A stretch of 64,000 nucleotides of DNA from Ecdyonurus torrentis. Taxonomy: Eukaryota; Arthropoda; Insecta; Ephemeroptera; Heptageniidae. Both the position numbers and the translations under genes were made by a program. Below, one piece after another: positions 1 through 10,461 of the stretch; the first letter of the stretch is position 1, and every line of letters starts with the position of its first letter. The notes beneath the pieces were generated by a model. The model saw only the letters and a program-made list of their open reading frames with translations. It did no database searches and was not told the DNA's origin. Location: NCBI GenBank assembly GCA_949318235.1, contig OX439128.1, positions 57,683,009 to 57,747,008 of the forward strand. The letters are read 5' to 3'.

Positions 1-121
1 CTTAAACTTTTTTGCTCCGACGCATACTTTTTGGGTTATTGACAATTTTAGTTTTCACTTATCATGTAGCCAAACCAAGTCATGAAACAAAGTGTCTATT
101 TCAAGAACCAAATGTTATTGA
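1..121 (+). repeat. Partial monomer at window edge (class Z tail)
   Basis: The window opens inside a monomer at CTTAAAC. CACTTATCATG, CCAAACCAAGTC and the exit AAACAAAGTGTC match the 3' half of class Z (for example 6030-6275), which elsewhere also precedes class P. The array therefore continues beyond the left edge. Confidence 0.85.
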
Positions 122-367
122 ATGATAAAAATCATACTTTTTACACGATTAAAACTAGTTTTGATGATTGCTCAAAAACTAAGAATGCTACAGACATCAA
201 ATTTGACTTATAACATAGGTTTTTCAAGTCTCTACAAAAAAGATGTCTTGAACTTTTTTGCTCCGACGCATACTTTTTGGGTTATTGACAATTTTAGTTT
301 TCACTCATCATGTAGCCAAACCAAGTCATGAAAGAAAGTTTCTATTTCAAGAACCAAATGTTATTGA
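122..367 (+). repeat. Reference monomer, class P (246 bp)
   Basis: First monomer of most left-array HORs. Diagnostics: GAATGATAAAAATC, GATTGCTC (most other classes have GATTTCTC), CTTATAACATAGG, TTTTTCAAGTCTC and an exit of GAAAGAAAG. It carries the intact 12-bp palindrome AAAACTAGTTTT at 151-162. Further copies start at 3076, 6276, 7754, 10462, 12185, 15139, 18339, 20801, 21540, 23262, 25231, 28922, 30645 and 32368. Confidence 0.92.
151..162. other. 12-bp perfect palindrome AAAACTAGTTTT, example site
   Basis: The sequence equals its own reverse complement and contains a SpeI ACTAGT core. It sits at the same monomer position in most copies of both subfamilies (for example 34946-34957). It is broken in specific classes only: Q, Y, Z' and B'. 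It could bind a dimeric protein or form a cruciform, but nothing in the sequence proves a function. Confidence 0.9.
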
Positions 368-614
368 ATGATTAAAAATCATACTTTTTACACGAATAAA
401 ACCAATTTTGATGATTTCTCAAAAACTAAGAATGCTACAGACATCAAATTTGACTTATGACATAGGTTTTTCAATTCTCTACAAAAAAGATATCTTGAAC
501 TTTTTTGCTCCGACGCATACTTTTTGGGTTATTGACAACTTTAGTTTTCACTCATCATGTAGCCAAACCAAGTCATGAAACAAAGTGTCTATTTCAAGAA
601 CCAAATGTTATTGA
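368..614 (+). repeat. Reference monomer, class Q (247 bp)
   Basis: Always follows P, and sometimes R. Diagnostics: an extra base in GATTAAAAATC, which makes the unit 247 bp; ACGAATAAAACCAATTTTG, which destroys the 12-bp AAAACTAGTTTT palindrome (398-409); and GATATC, which creates the 10-bp palindrome AAGATATCTT at 487-496. The exit is GAAACAAAGTGTC. 24 copies occur in the left array and none in the right. The copy at 3322 has a private GCAAAC and the copy at 861 a private CAGACGTC. Confidence 0.92.
487..496. other. 10-bp palindrome AAGATATCTT (EcoRV) of classes Q and R2, example site
   Basis: A single change from AAGATGTCTT creates it. Present in most Q copies, R2, R2' and R*; absent from Q', R3 and, as far as I can see, from the whole right array. 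A class marker rather than a demonstrated element. Confidence 0.85.
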
Positions 615-860
615 ATGTTTTTAATCATACTTTTTACACGATTAAAACTAGTTTTGATGATTTCTCAAAAACTAAGAATGCTACAGACATCAAATTTGAC
701 TTATGACATAGGTTTTTCAATTCTCTACAAAAAAGATGTCTTGAACTTTTTTGCTCCGACGCATACTTTTTGGGTTATTGACAATTTTAGTTTTCACTCA
801 TCATGTAGCCAAACCAAGTCATGAAAGAAAGTTTCTATTTCAAGAACCAAATGTTATTGA
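615..860 (+). repeat. Reference monomer, class R (246 bp)
   Basis: Diagnostics: GAATGTTTTTAATC, GACTTATGACATAGG, GATGTCTTG, GCTCCG, CAATTTTAG and the exit GAAAGAAAG. It has the intact AAAACTAGTTTT palindrome. It follows Q and is normally followed by another Q. Related classes R2, R2' and R* share the TTTTTAATC head but carry GATATC. Confidence 0.9.
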
Positions 861-1107
861 ATGATTAAAAATCATACTTTTTACACGAATAAAACCAATT
901 TTGATGATTTCTCAAAAACTAAGAATGCTACAGACGTCAAATTTGACTTATGACATAGGTTTTTCAATTCTCTACAAAAAAGATATCTTGAACTTTTTTG
1001 CTCCGACGCATACTTTTTGGGTTATTGACAACTTTAGTTTTCACTCATCATGTAGCCAAACCAAGTCATGAAACAAAGTGTCTATTTCAAGAACCAAATG
1101 TTATTGA

Positions 1108-1353
1108 ATGTTTTTAATCATACTTTTTACACGATTAAAACTAGTTTTGATGATTTCTCAAAAACTAAGAATGCTACAGACATCAAATTTGACTTATGAC
1201 ATAGGTTTTTCAATTCTCTACAAAAAAGATGTCTTGAACTTTTTTGCTTCGACGCATACTTTTTGGGTTATTGACAATTTTAGTTTTCACTCATCATGTA
1301 GCCAAACCAAGTCATGAAACAAAGTTTCTATTTCAAGAACCAAATGTTATTGA
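1108..1353 (+). repeat. Reference monomer, class S (246 bp)
   Basis: R-like head (TTTTTAATC, GACTTATGAC) but TTGCTTCGACG in place of TTGCTCCGACG, and exit GAAACAAAGTTTC. It is followed by T in almost every HOR (1108, 4062, 8740, 13171, 16125, 26954). At 19325 it is followed instead by V', marking a deletion of intervening monomers. Confidence 0.9.
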
Positions 1354-1599
1354 ATGTTTTGAATCATACTTTTTACACGATTAAAACTAGTTTTGATGAT
1401 TTCTCAAAAACTAAGAATGCTACAGACATCAAATTTGACTGATAACATAGGTTTTTTAATTCTCTACAAAAAAGATGTCTTAAACTTTTTTGCTCCGACG
1501 CATACTTTTTGGGTTATTGACAACTTTAGTTTTCACTCATCATGTAGCCAAACCAAGTCATGAAACAAAGTGTCTATTTCAAGAACCAAATGTTATTGA
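1354..1599 (+). repeat. Reference monomer, class T (246 bp)
   Basis: Diagnostics: GAATGTTTTGAATC, the unique GACTGATAAC, GGTTTTTTAATT, GTCTTAAAC, CAACTTTAG and the exit AAAGTGTC. Always followed by U. Further copies at 2338, 4308, 8986, 11447, 13417, 16371 and 27200. Confidence 0.9.
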
Positions 1600-1845
1600 A
1601 TGTTTTTAATCATACTTTTTACACGATTAAAACTAGTTTTGATGATTTCTCAAAAACTAAGAATGCTACAGACATCAAATTTGACTTATGACATAGGTTT
1701 TTCAATTCTCTACAAAAAAGATGTCTTGAACTTTTTTGCTTCGACGCATACTTTTTTGGTTATTGACAATTTTAGTTTTCACTCATCATGTAGCCAAACC
1801 AAGTCATGAAACAAAGTTTCTATTTCAAGAACCAAATGTTATTGA
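1600..1845 (+). repeat. Reference monomer, class U (246 bp)
   Basis: Like S but with one G to T change that gives ACTTTTTTGGTTATT in place of ACTTTTTGGGTTATT. Always downstream of T. Further copies at 2584, 4554, 9232, 11693, 13663, 16617 and 27446, so T-U travels as a fixed dimer. Confidence 0.9.
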
Positions 1846-2091
1846 ATGTTTTGAATCATACTTTTTACACGATTAAAACTAGTTTTGATGATTTCTCAAA
1901 AACTAAGAATGCTACAGACATCAAATTTGACTTATAACATAGGTTTTTTAATTCTCTACAAAAAAGATGTCTTAAACTTTTTTGCTCCGACGCATACTTT
2001 TTGGGTTATTGACAATTTTAGTTTTCACTCATCATGTAGCCAAACCAAGTCATGAAACAAAGTGTCTATTTCAAGAACCAAATGTTATTGA
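1846..2091 (+). repeat. Reference monomer, class V (246 bp)
   Basis: Like T (TTTTGAATC, GGTTTTTTAATT, CTTAAAC) but with CTTATAAC and CAATTTTAG. Variant V' (2830, 5046, 11939, 14155, 14893, 17109, 19571, 27692) ends CACTTATCATG and CCAAACCTAGTC and directly precedes P or P2, so V' marks the end of a HOR copy. Confidence 0.88.
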
Positions 2092-2337
2092 ATGTTTTTA
2101 ATCATACTTTTTACACGATTAAAACTAGTTTTGATGATTTCTCAAAAACTAAGAATGCTACAGACATCAAATTTGACTTATAACATACGTTTTTTAATTC
2201 TCTACAAAAAAGATGTCTTGAACTTTTTTGCTTCGACGCATACTTTTTGGGTTATTGACAATTTTAGTTTTCACTCATCATGTAGCCAAACCAAGTCATG
2301 AAACAAAGTTTCTATTTCAAGAACCAAATGTTATTGA
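2092..2337 (+). repeat. Reference monomer, class W (246 bp)
   Basis: TTTTTAATC head combined with CTTATAACATACG and TTTTTTAATT, then CTTGAAC and GCTTCG. Seen only at 2092 and 11201, each time directly before T-U. From the ATACG on it resembles class Y, so W is probably an R-head/Y-tail recombinant that was copied once. Confidence 0.82.
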
Positions 2338-5291
2338 ATGTTTTGAATCATACTTTTTACACGATTAAAACTAGTTTTGATGATTTCTCAAAAACTAAGA
2401 ATGCTACAGACATCAAATTTGACTGATAACATAGGTTTTTTAATTCTCTACAAAAAAGATGTCTTAAACTTTTTTGCTCCGACGCATACTTTTTGGGTTA
2501 TTGACAACTTTAGTTTTCACTCATCATGTAGCCAAACCAAGTCATGAAACAAAGTGTCTATTTCAAGAACCAAATGTTATTGAATGTTTTTAATCATACT
2601 TTTTACACGATTAAAACTAGTTTTGATGATTTCTCAAAAACTAAGAATGCTACAGACATCAAATTTGACTTATGACATAGGTTTTTCAATTCTCTACAAA
2701 AAAGATGTCTTGAACTTTTTTGCTTCGACGCATACTTTTTTGGTTATTGACAATTTTAGTTTTCACTCATCATGTAGCCAAACCAAGTCATGAAACAAAG
2801 TTTCTATTTCAAGAACCAAATGTTATTGAATGTTTTGAATCATACTTTTTACACGATTAAAACTAGTTTTGATGATTTCTCAAAAACTAAGAATGCTACA
2901 GACATCAAATTTGACTTATAACATAGGTTTTTTAATTCTCTACAAAAAAGATGTCTTAAACTTTTTTGCTCCGACGCATACTTTTTGGGTTATTGACAAT
3001 TTTAGTTTTCACTTATCATGTAGCCAAACCTAGTCATGAAACAAAGTTTCTATTTCAAGAACCAAATGTTATTGAATGATAAAAATCATACTTTTTACAC
3101 GATTAAAACTAGTTTTGATGATTGCTCAAAAACTAAGAATGCTACAGACATCAAATTTGACTTATAACATAGGTTTTTCAAGTCTCTACAAAAAAGATGT
3201 CTTGAACTTTTTTGCTCCGACGCATACTTTTTGGGTTATTGACAATTTTAGTTTTCACTCATCATGTAGCCAAACCAAGTCATGAAAGAAAGTTTCTATT
3301 TCAAGAACCAAATGTTATTGAATGATTAAAAATCATACTTTTTACACGAATAAAACCAATTTTGATGATTTCTCAAAAACTAAGAATGCTACAGACATCA
3401 AATTTGACTTATGACATAGGTTTTTCAATTCTCTACAAAAAAGATATCTTGAACTTTTTTGCTCCGACGCAAACTTTTTGGGTTATTGACAACTTTAGTT
3501 TTCACTCATCATGTAGCCAAACCAAGTCATGAAACAAAGTGTCTATTTCAAGAACCAAATGTTATTGAATGTTTTTAATCATACTTTTTACACGATTAAA
3601 ACTAGTTTTGATGATTTCTCAAAAACTAAGAATGCTACAGACATCAAATTTGACTTATGACATAGGTTTTTCAATTCTCTACAAAAAAGATGTCTTGAAC
3701 TTTTTTGCTCCGACGCATACTTTTTGGGTTATTGACAATTTTAGTTTTCACTCATCATGTAGCCAAACCAAGTCATGAAAGAAAGTTTCTATTTCAAGAA
3801 CCAAATGTTATTGAATGATTAAAAATCATACTTTTTACACGAATAAAACCAATTTTGATGATTTCTCAAAAACTAAGAATGCTACAGACATCAAATTTGA
3901 CTTATGACATAGGTTTTTCAATTCTCTACAAAAAAGATATCTTGAACTTTTTTGCTCCGACGCATACTTTTTGGGTTATTGACAACTTTAGTTTCCACTC
4001 ATCATGTAGCCAAACCAAGTCATGAAACAAAGTGTCTATTTCAAGAACCAAATGTTATTGAATGTTTTTAATCATACTTTTTACACGATTAAAACTAGTT
4101 TTGATGATTTCTCAAAAACTAAGAATGCTACAGACATCAAATTTGACTTATGACATAGGTTTTTCAATTCTCTACAAAAAAGATGTCTTGAACTTTTTTG
4201 CTTCGACGCATACTTTTTGGGTTATTGACAATTTTAGTTTTCACTCATCATGTAGCCAAACCAAGTCATGAAACAAAGTTTCTATTTCAAGAACCAAATG
4301 TTATTGAATGTTTTGAATCATACTTTTTACACGATTAAAACTAGTTTTGATGATTTCTCAAAAACTAAGAATGCTACAGACATCAAATTTGACTGATAAC
4401 ATAGGTTTTTTAATTCTCTACAAAAAAGATGTCTTAAACTTTTTTGCTCCGACGCATACTTTTTGGGTTATTGACAACTTTAGTTTTCACTCATCATGTA
4501 GCCAAACCAAGTCATGAAACAAAGTGTCTATTTCAAGAACCAAATGTTATTGAATGTTTTTAATCATACTTTTTACACGATTAAAACTAGTTTTGATGAT
4601 TTCTCAAAAACTAAGAATGCTACAGACATCAAATTTGACTTATGACATAGGTTTTTCAATTCTCTACAAAAAAGATGTCTTGAACTTTTTTGCTTCGACG
4701 CATACTTTTTTGGTTATTGACAATTTTAGTTTTCACTCATCATGTAGCCAAACCAAGTCATGAAACAAAGTTTCTATTTCAAGAACCAAATGTTATTGAA
4801 TGTTTTGAATCATACTTTTTACACGATTAAAACTAGTTTTGATGATTTCTCAAAAACTAAGAATGCTACAGACATCAAATTTGACTTATAACATAGGTTT
4901 TTTAATTCTCTACAAAAAAGATGTCTTAAACTTTTTTGCTCCGACGCATACTTTTTGGGTTATTGACAATTTTAGTTTTCACTCATCATGTAGCCAAACC
5001 AAGTCATGAAACAAAGTTTCTATTTCAAGAACCAAATGTTATTGAATGTTTTGAATCATACTTTTTACACGATTAAAACTAGTTTTGATGATTTCTCAAA
5101 AACTAAGAATGCTACAGACATCAAATTTGACTTATAACATAGGTTTTTTAATTCTCTACAAAAAAGATGTCTTAAACTTTTTTGCTCCGACGCATACTTT
5201 TTGGGTTATTGACAATTTTAGTTTTCACTTATCATGTAGCCAAACCTAGTCATGAAACAAAGTTTCTATTTCAAGAACCAAATGTTATTGA

Positions 5292-5537
5292 ATGATAAAA
5301 ATCATACTTTTTACACGAATAAAACTAGTTTTGATGATTGCTCAAAAACTAAGAATGCTACAGACATCAAATTTGACTTATAACATAGGTTTTTCAAGTC
5401 TCTACAAAAAAGATGTCTTGAACTTTTTTGCTCCGACGCATACTTTTTGGGTTATTGACAATTTAAGTTTTCACTCATCGTGTAGCCAAACCAAGTCATG
5501 AAAGAAAGTTTCTATTTCAAGAACCAAATGTTATTGA
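5292..5537 (+). repeat. Reference monomer, class P2 (246 bp)
   Basis: P variant with ACGAATAAAACTAG, CAATTTAAGTTTTC and CATCGTGTAG; the last is an A to G change that creates a CpG. Always followed by X. Further copies at 14401, 17355, 19817 and 27938, with a recombinant tail at 9478. Confidence 0.9.
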
Positions 5538-5783
5538 ATGATAAAAATCATACTTTTTACACGAGTAAAACTAGTTTTGATGATTTCTCAAAAACTAAGA
5601 ATGCTACAGACATCAAATTTGACTTATGACATAGGTTTTTCAATTCTCTACAAAAAAGATGTCTTGAACTTTTTTGCTTCGACGCATACTTTTTGGGTTA
5701 TTGACAATTTTAGTTTTCACTCATCATGTAGCCAAACCAAGTCATGAAACAAAGTTTCTATTTCAAGAACCAAATGTTATTGA
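5538..5783 (+). repeat. Reference monomer, class X (246 bp)
   Basis: GAATGATAAAAATC head with the unique ACGAGTAAAACTAG, then S-like GACTTATGAC, GATGTCTTG and GCTTCG. Always after P2 (or its hybrid) and usually before Y-Z. Further copies at 9724, 14647, 17601, 20063 and 28184. Confidence 0.9.
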
Positions 5784-6029
5784 ATGTTTTGAATCATACT
5801 TTTTACACGATTAAAACTACTTTTGATGATTTCTCAAAAACTAAGAATGCTACAGACATCAAATTTGACTTATAACATACGTTTTTTAATTCTCTACAAA
5901 AAAGATGTCTTGAACTTTTTTGCTTCGACGCATACTTTTTGGGTTATTGACAATTTTAGTTTTCACTCATCATGTAGCCAAACCAAGTCATGAAACAAAG
6001 TTTCTATTTCAAGAACCAAATGTTATTGA
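5784..6029 (+). repeat. Reference monomer, class Y (246 bp)
   Basis: TTTTGAATC head. AAAACTACTTTT replaces the palindrome AAAACTAGTTTT (one G to C change), followed by CTTATAACATACG and GCTTCG. Further copies at 7262, 9970, 17847, 20309, 22770, 28430 and 30153. It is followed by Z or Z'. Confidence 0.9.
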
Positions 6030-6275
6030 ATGTTTTGAATCATACTTTTTACACGATTAAAACTAGTTTTGATGATTTCTCAAAAACTTAGAATGCTACA
6101 GACATCAAATTTGACTTATAACATAGGTTTTTTAATTCTCTACAAAAAAGATGTCTTAAACTTTTTTGCTCCGACGCATACTTTTTGGGTTATTGACAAT
6201 TTTAGTTTTCACTTATCATGTAGCCAAACCAAGTCATGAAACAAAGTGTCTATTTCAAGAACCAAATGTTATTGA
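6030..6275 (+). repeat. Reference monomer, class Z (246 bp)
   Basis: TTTTGAATC head, the unique CAAAAACTTAGAATG, GGTTTTTTAATT, CTTAAAC and CACTTATC, exit AAAGTGTC. Directly precedes P (7508, 10216, 18093, 20555, 28676). Variant Z' at 23016 and 30399 instead has AAAACAAGTTTTG with normal AAAACTAAG. Confidence 0.9.
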
Positions 6276-7753
6276 ATGATAAAAATCATACTTTTTACAC
6301 GATTAAAACTAGTTTTGATGATTGCTCAAAAACTAAGAATGCTACAGACATCAAATTTGACTTATAACATAGGTTTTTCAAGTCTCTACAAAAAAGATGT
6401 CTTGAACTTTTTTGCTCCGACGCATACTTTTTGGGTTATTGACAATTTTAGTTTTCACTCATCATGTAGCCAAACCAAGTCATGAAAGAAAGTTTCTATT
6501 TCAAGAACCAAATGTTATTGAATGATTAAAAATCATACTTTTTACACGAATAAAACCAATTTTGATGATTTCTCAAAAACTAAGAATGCTACAGACATCA
6601 AATTTGACTTATGACATAGGTTTTTCAATTCTCTACAAAAAAGATATCTTGAACTTTTTTGCTCCGACGCATACTTTTTGGGTTATTGACAACTTTAGTT
6701 TTCACTCATCATGTAGCCAAACCAAGTCATGAAACAAAGTGTCTATTTCAAGAACCAAATGTTATTGAATGTTTTTAATCATACTTTTTACACGATTAAA
6801 ACTAGTTTTGATGATTTCTCAAAAACTAAGAATGCTACAGACATCAAATTTGACTTATGACATAGGTTTTTCAATTCTCTACAAAAAAGATGTCTTGAAC
6901 TTTTTTGCTCCGACGCATACTTTTTGGGTTATTGACAATTTTAGTTTTCACTCATCATGTAGCCAAACCAAGTCATGAAAGAAAGTTTCTATTTCAAGAA
7001 CCAAATGTTATTGAATAATTAAAAATCATACTTTTTACACGAATAAAACCAATTTTGATGATTTCTCAAAAACTAAGAATGCTACAGACATCAAATTTGA
7101 CTTATGACATAGGTTTTTCAATTCTCTACAAAAAAGATGTCTTGAACTTTTTTGCTTCGACGCATACTTTTTGGGTTATTGACAATTTTAGTTTTCACTC
7201 ATCATGTAGCCAAACCAAGTCATGAAACAAAGTTTCTATTTCAAGAACCAAATGTTATTGAATGTTTTGAATCATACTTTTTACACGATTAAAACTACTT
7301 TTGATGATTTCTCAAAAACTAAGAATGCTACAGACATCAAATTTGACTTATAACATACGTTTTTTAATTCTCTACAAAAAAGATGTCTTGAACTTTTTTG
7401 CTTCGACGCATACTTTTTGGGTTATTGACAATTTTAGTTTTCACTCATCATGTAGCCAAACCAAGTCATGAAACAAAGTTTCTATTTCAAGAACCAAATG
7501 TTATTGAATGTTTTGAATCATACTTTTTACACGATTAAAACTAGTTTTGATGATTTCTCAAAAACTTAGAATGCTACAGACATCAAATTTGACTTATAAC
7601 ATAGGTTTTTTAATTCTCTACAAAAAAGATGTCTTAAACTTTTTTGCTCCGACGCATACTTTTTGGGTTATTGACAATTTTAGTTTTCACTTATCATGTA
7701 GCCAAACCAAGTCATGAAACAAAGTGTCTATTTCAAGAACCAAATGTTATTGA
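6276..7753 (+). repeat. HOR block, 6 monomers (1,478 bp): P Q R Q' Y Z
   Basis: A shortened HOR in which Q' (7015-7261) jumps from a Q head to an X/S-type tail and is followed directly by Y-Z. It skips the S-to-X monomers of the 13-mer, as expected for one product of unequal crossover. Confidence 0.88.
7015..7261 (+). repeat. Recombinant monomer Q' (Q head, X- or S-like tail)
   Basis: Begins with Q features (GAATAATTAAAAATC, AATAAAACCAATTTT) and ends with GATGTCTTGAAC, GCTTCG and CAATTTTAG, the features of X or S. The switch lies between about 7056 and 7137. The next monomer is Y, which normally follows X, so X is the likely donor. GAATAATT is shared with Q'' copies at 8493 and 19078. Confidence 0.85.
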
Positions 7754-10461
7754 ATGATAAAAATCATACTTTTTACACGATTAAAACTAGTTTTGATGAT
7801 TGCTCAAAAACTAAGAATGCTACAGACATCAAATTTGACTTATAACATAGGTTTTTCAAGTCTCTACAAAAAAGATGTCTTGAACTTTTTTGCTCCGACG
7901 CATACTTTTTGGGTTATTGACAATTTTAGTTTTCACTCATCATGTAGCCAAACCAAGTCATGAAAGAAAGTTTCTATTTCAAGAACCAAATGTTATTGAA
8001 TGATTAAAAATCATACTTTTTACACGAATAAAACCAATTTTGATGATTTCTCAAAAACTAAGAATGCTACAGACATCAAATTTGACTTATGACATAGGTT
8101 TTTCAATTCTCTACAAAAAAGATATCTTGAACTTTTTTGCTCCGACGCATACTTTTTGGGTTATTGACAACTTTAGTTTTCACTCATCATGTAGCCAAAC
8201 CAAGTCATGAAACAAAGTGTCTATTTCAAGAACCAAATGTTATTGAATGTTTTTAATCATACTTTTTACACGATTAAAACTAGTTTTGATGATTTCTCAA
8301 AAACTAAGAATGCTACAGACATCAAATTTGACTTATGACATAGGTTTTTCAATTCTCTACAAAAAAGATGTCTTGAACTTTTTTGCTCCGACGCATACTT
8401 TTTGGGTTATTGACAATTTTAGTTTTCACTCATCATGTAGCCAAACCAAGTCATGAAAGAAAGTTTCTATTTCAAGAACCAAATGTTATTGAATAATTAA
8501 AAATCATACTTTTTACACGAATAAAACCAATTTTGATGATTTCTCAAAAACTAAGAATGCTACAGACATCAAATTTGACTTATGACATAGGTTTTTCAAT
8601 TCTCTACAAAAAAGATATCTTGAACTTTTTTGCTCCGACGCATACTTTTTGGGTTATTGACAACTTTAGTTTTCACTCATCATGTAGCCAAACCAAGTCA
8701 TGAAACAAAGTGTCTATTTCAAGAACCAAATGTTATTGAATGTTTTTAATCATACTTTTTACACGATTAAAACTAGTTTTGATGATTTCTCAAAAACTAA
8801 GAATGCTACAGACATCAAATTTGACTTATGACATAGGTTTTTCAATTCTCTACAAAAAAGATGTCTTGAACTTTTTTGCTTCGACGCATACTTTTTGGGT
8901 TATTGACAATTTTAGTTTTCACTCATCATGTAGCCAAACCAAGTCATGAAACAAAGTTTCTATTTCAAGAACCAAATGTTATTGAATGTTTTGAATCATA
9001 CTTTTTACACGATTAAAACTAGTTTTGATGATTTCTCAAAAACTAAGAATGCTACAGACATCAAATTTGACTGATAACATAGGTTTTTTAATTCTCTACA
9101 AAAAAGATGTCTTAAACTTTTTTGCTCCGACGCATACTTTTTGGGTTATTGACAACTTTAGTTTTCACTCATCATGTAGCCAAACCAAGTCATGAAACAA
9201 AGTGTCTATTTCAAGAACCAAATGTTATTGAATGTTTTTAATCATACTTTTTACACGATTAAAACTAGTTTTGATGATTTCTCAAAAACTAAGAATGCTA
9301 CAGACATCAAATTTGACTTATGACATAGGTTTTTCAATTCTCTACAAAAAAGATGTCTTGAACTTTTTTGCTTCGACGCATACTTTTTTGGTTATTGACA
9401 ATTTTAGTTTTCACTCATCATGTAGCCAAACCAAGTCATGAAACAAAGTTTCTATTTCAAGAACCAAATGTTATTGAATGTTTTGAATCATACTTTTTAC
9501 ACGATTAAAACTAGTTTTGATGATTTCTCAAAAACTAAGAATGCTACAGACATCAAATTTGACTTATAACATAGGTTTTTCAAGTCTCTACAAAAAAGAT
9601 GTCTTGAACTTTTTTGCTCCGACGCATACTTTTTGGGTTATTGACAATTTAAGTTTTCACTCATCGTGTAGCCAAACCAAGTCATGAAAGAAAGTTTCTA
9701 TTTCAAGAACCAAATGTTATTGAATGATAAAAATCATACTTTTTACACGAGTAAAACTAGTTTTGATGATTTCTCAAAAACTAAGAATGCTACAGACATC
9801 AAATTTGACTTATGACATAGGTTTTTCAATTCTCTACAAAAAAGATGTCTTGAACTTTTTTGCTTCGACGCATACTTTTTGGGTTATTGACAATTTTAGT
9901 TTTCACTCATCATGTAGCCAAACCAAGTCATGAAACAAAGTTTCTATTTCAAGAACCAAATGTTATTGAATGTTTTGAATCATACTTTTTACACGATTAA
10001 AACTACTTTTGATGATTTCTCAAAAACTAAGAATGCTACAGACATCAAATTTGACTTATAACATACGTTTTTTAATTCTCTACAAAAAAGATGTCTTGAA
10101 CTTTTTTGCTTCGACGCATACTTTTTGGGTTATTGACAATTTTAGTTTTCACTCATCATGTAGCCAAACCAAGTCATGAAACAAAGTTTCTATTTCAAGA
10201 ACCAAATGTTATTGAATGTTTTGAATCATACTTTTTACACGATTAAAACTAGTTTTGATGATTTCTCAAAAACTTAGAATGCTACAGACATCAAATTTGA
10301 CTTATAACATAGGTTTTTTAATTCTCTACAAAAAAGATGTCTTAAACTTTTTTGCTCCGACGCATACTTTTTGGGTTATTGACAATTTTAGTTTTCACTT
10401 ATCATGTAGCCAAACCAAGTCATGAAACAAAGTGTCTATTTCAAGAACCAAATGTTATTGA
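7754..10461 (+). repeat. HOR block, 11 monomers (2,708 bp): P Q R Q'' S T U V/P2 X Y Z
   Basis: Matches the 13-mer order except that V, V' and P2 are merged into one recombinant monomer at 9478-9723. It contains two 247-bp Q copies (11 x 246 + 2). Confidence 0.88.
9478..9723 (+). repeat. Recombinant monomer V/P2
   Basis: The head is V-like (TTTTGAATC, GATTTCTC) and the tail is P2 (TTTTTCAAGTCTC, CAATTTAAG, CATCGTG, exit GAAAGAAAG). The switch lies between about 9525 and 9583. The next monomer is X, the normal follower of P2, which supports crossover rather than a patchwork of point mutations. Confidence 0.87.

Larger units (their letters stand above)
122..3075 (+). repeat. HOR block, 12 monomers (2,954 bp): P Q R Q S T U V W T U V'
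   Basis: Twelve monomers, two of them 247-bp Q copies (12 x 246 + 2). The T-U-V and then T-U-V' segments flank W, which reads as a local duplication of T-U-V inside the HOR. In 122-3075 and on to 4763 a dimer rhythm of 492/493 bp is visible: TTTTTAATC-type or P-type monomers alternate with Q, T or V types. Confidence 0.88.
3076..6275 (+). repeat. HOR block, 13 monomers (3,200 bp): P Q R Q S T U V V' P2 X Y Z
   Basis: The fullest HOR in the left array. The same 13-class order and the same 3,200-bp length recur at 15139-18338, 12,063 bp away, including the private TTTCCACTC in the second Q (about 3992 and 16054). The agreement extends on both sides, from V' at 2830 to R ending at 7014. Confidence 0.9.

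Noticed and set aside
1247..1263. CENP-B-box-like match in class S (TTCG-N4-A-N2-C)
   Set aside because: Only six of nine core positions fit; the GGG is TTT. Only the TTCG-type monomers come this close, and CENP-B binding is not established outside a limited set of animals.
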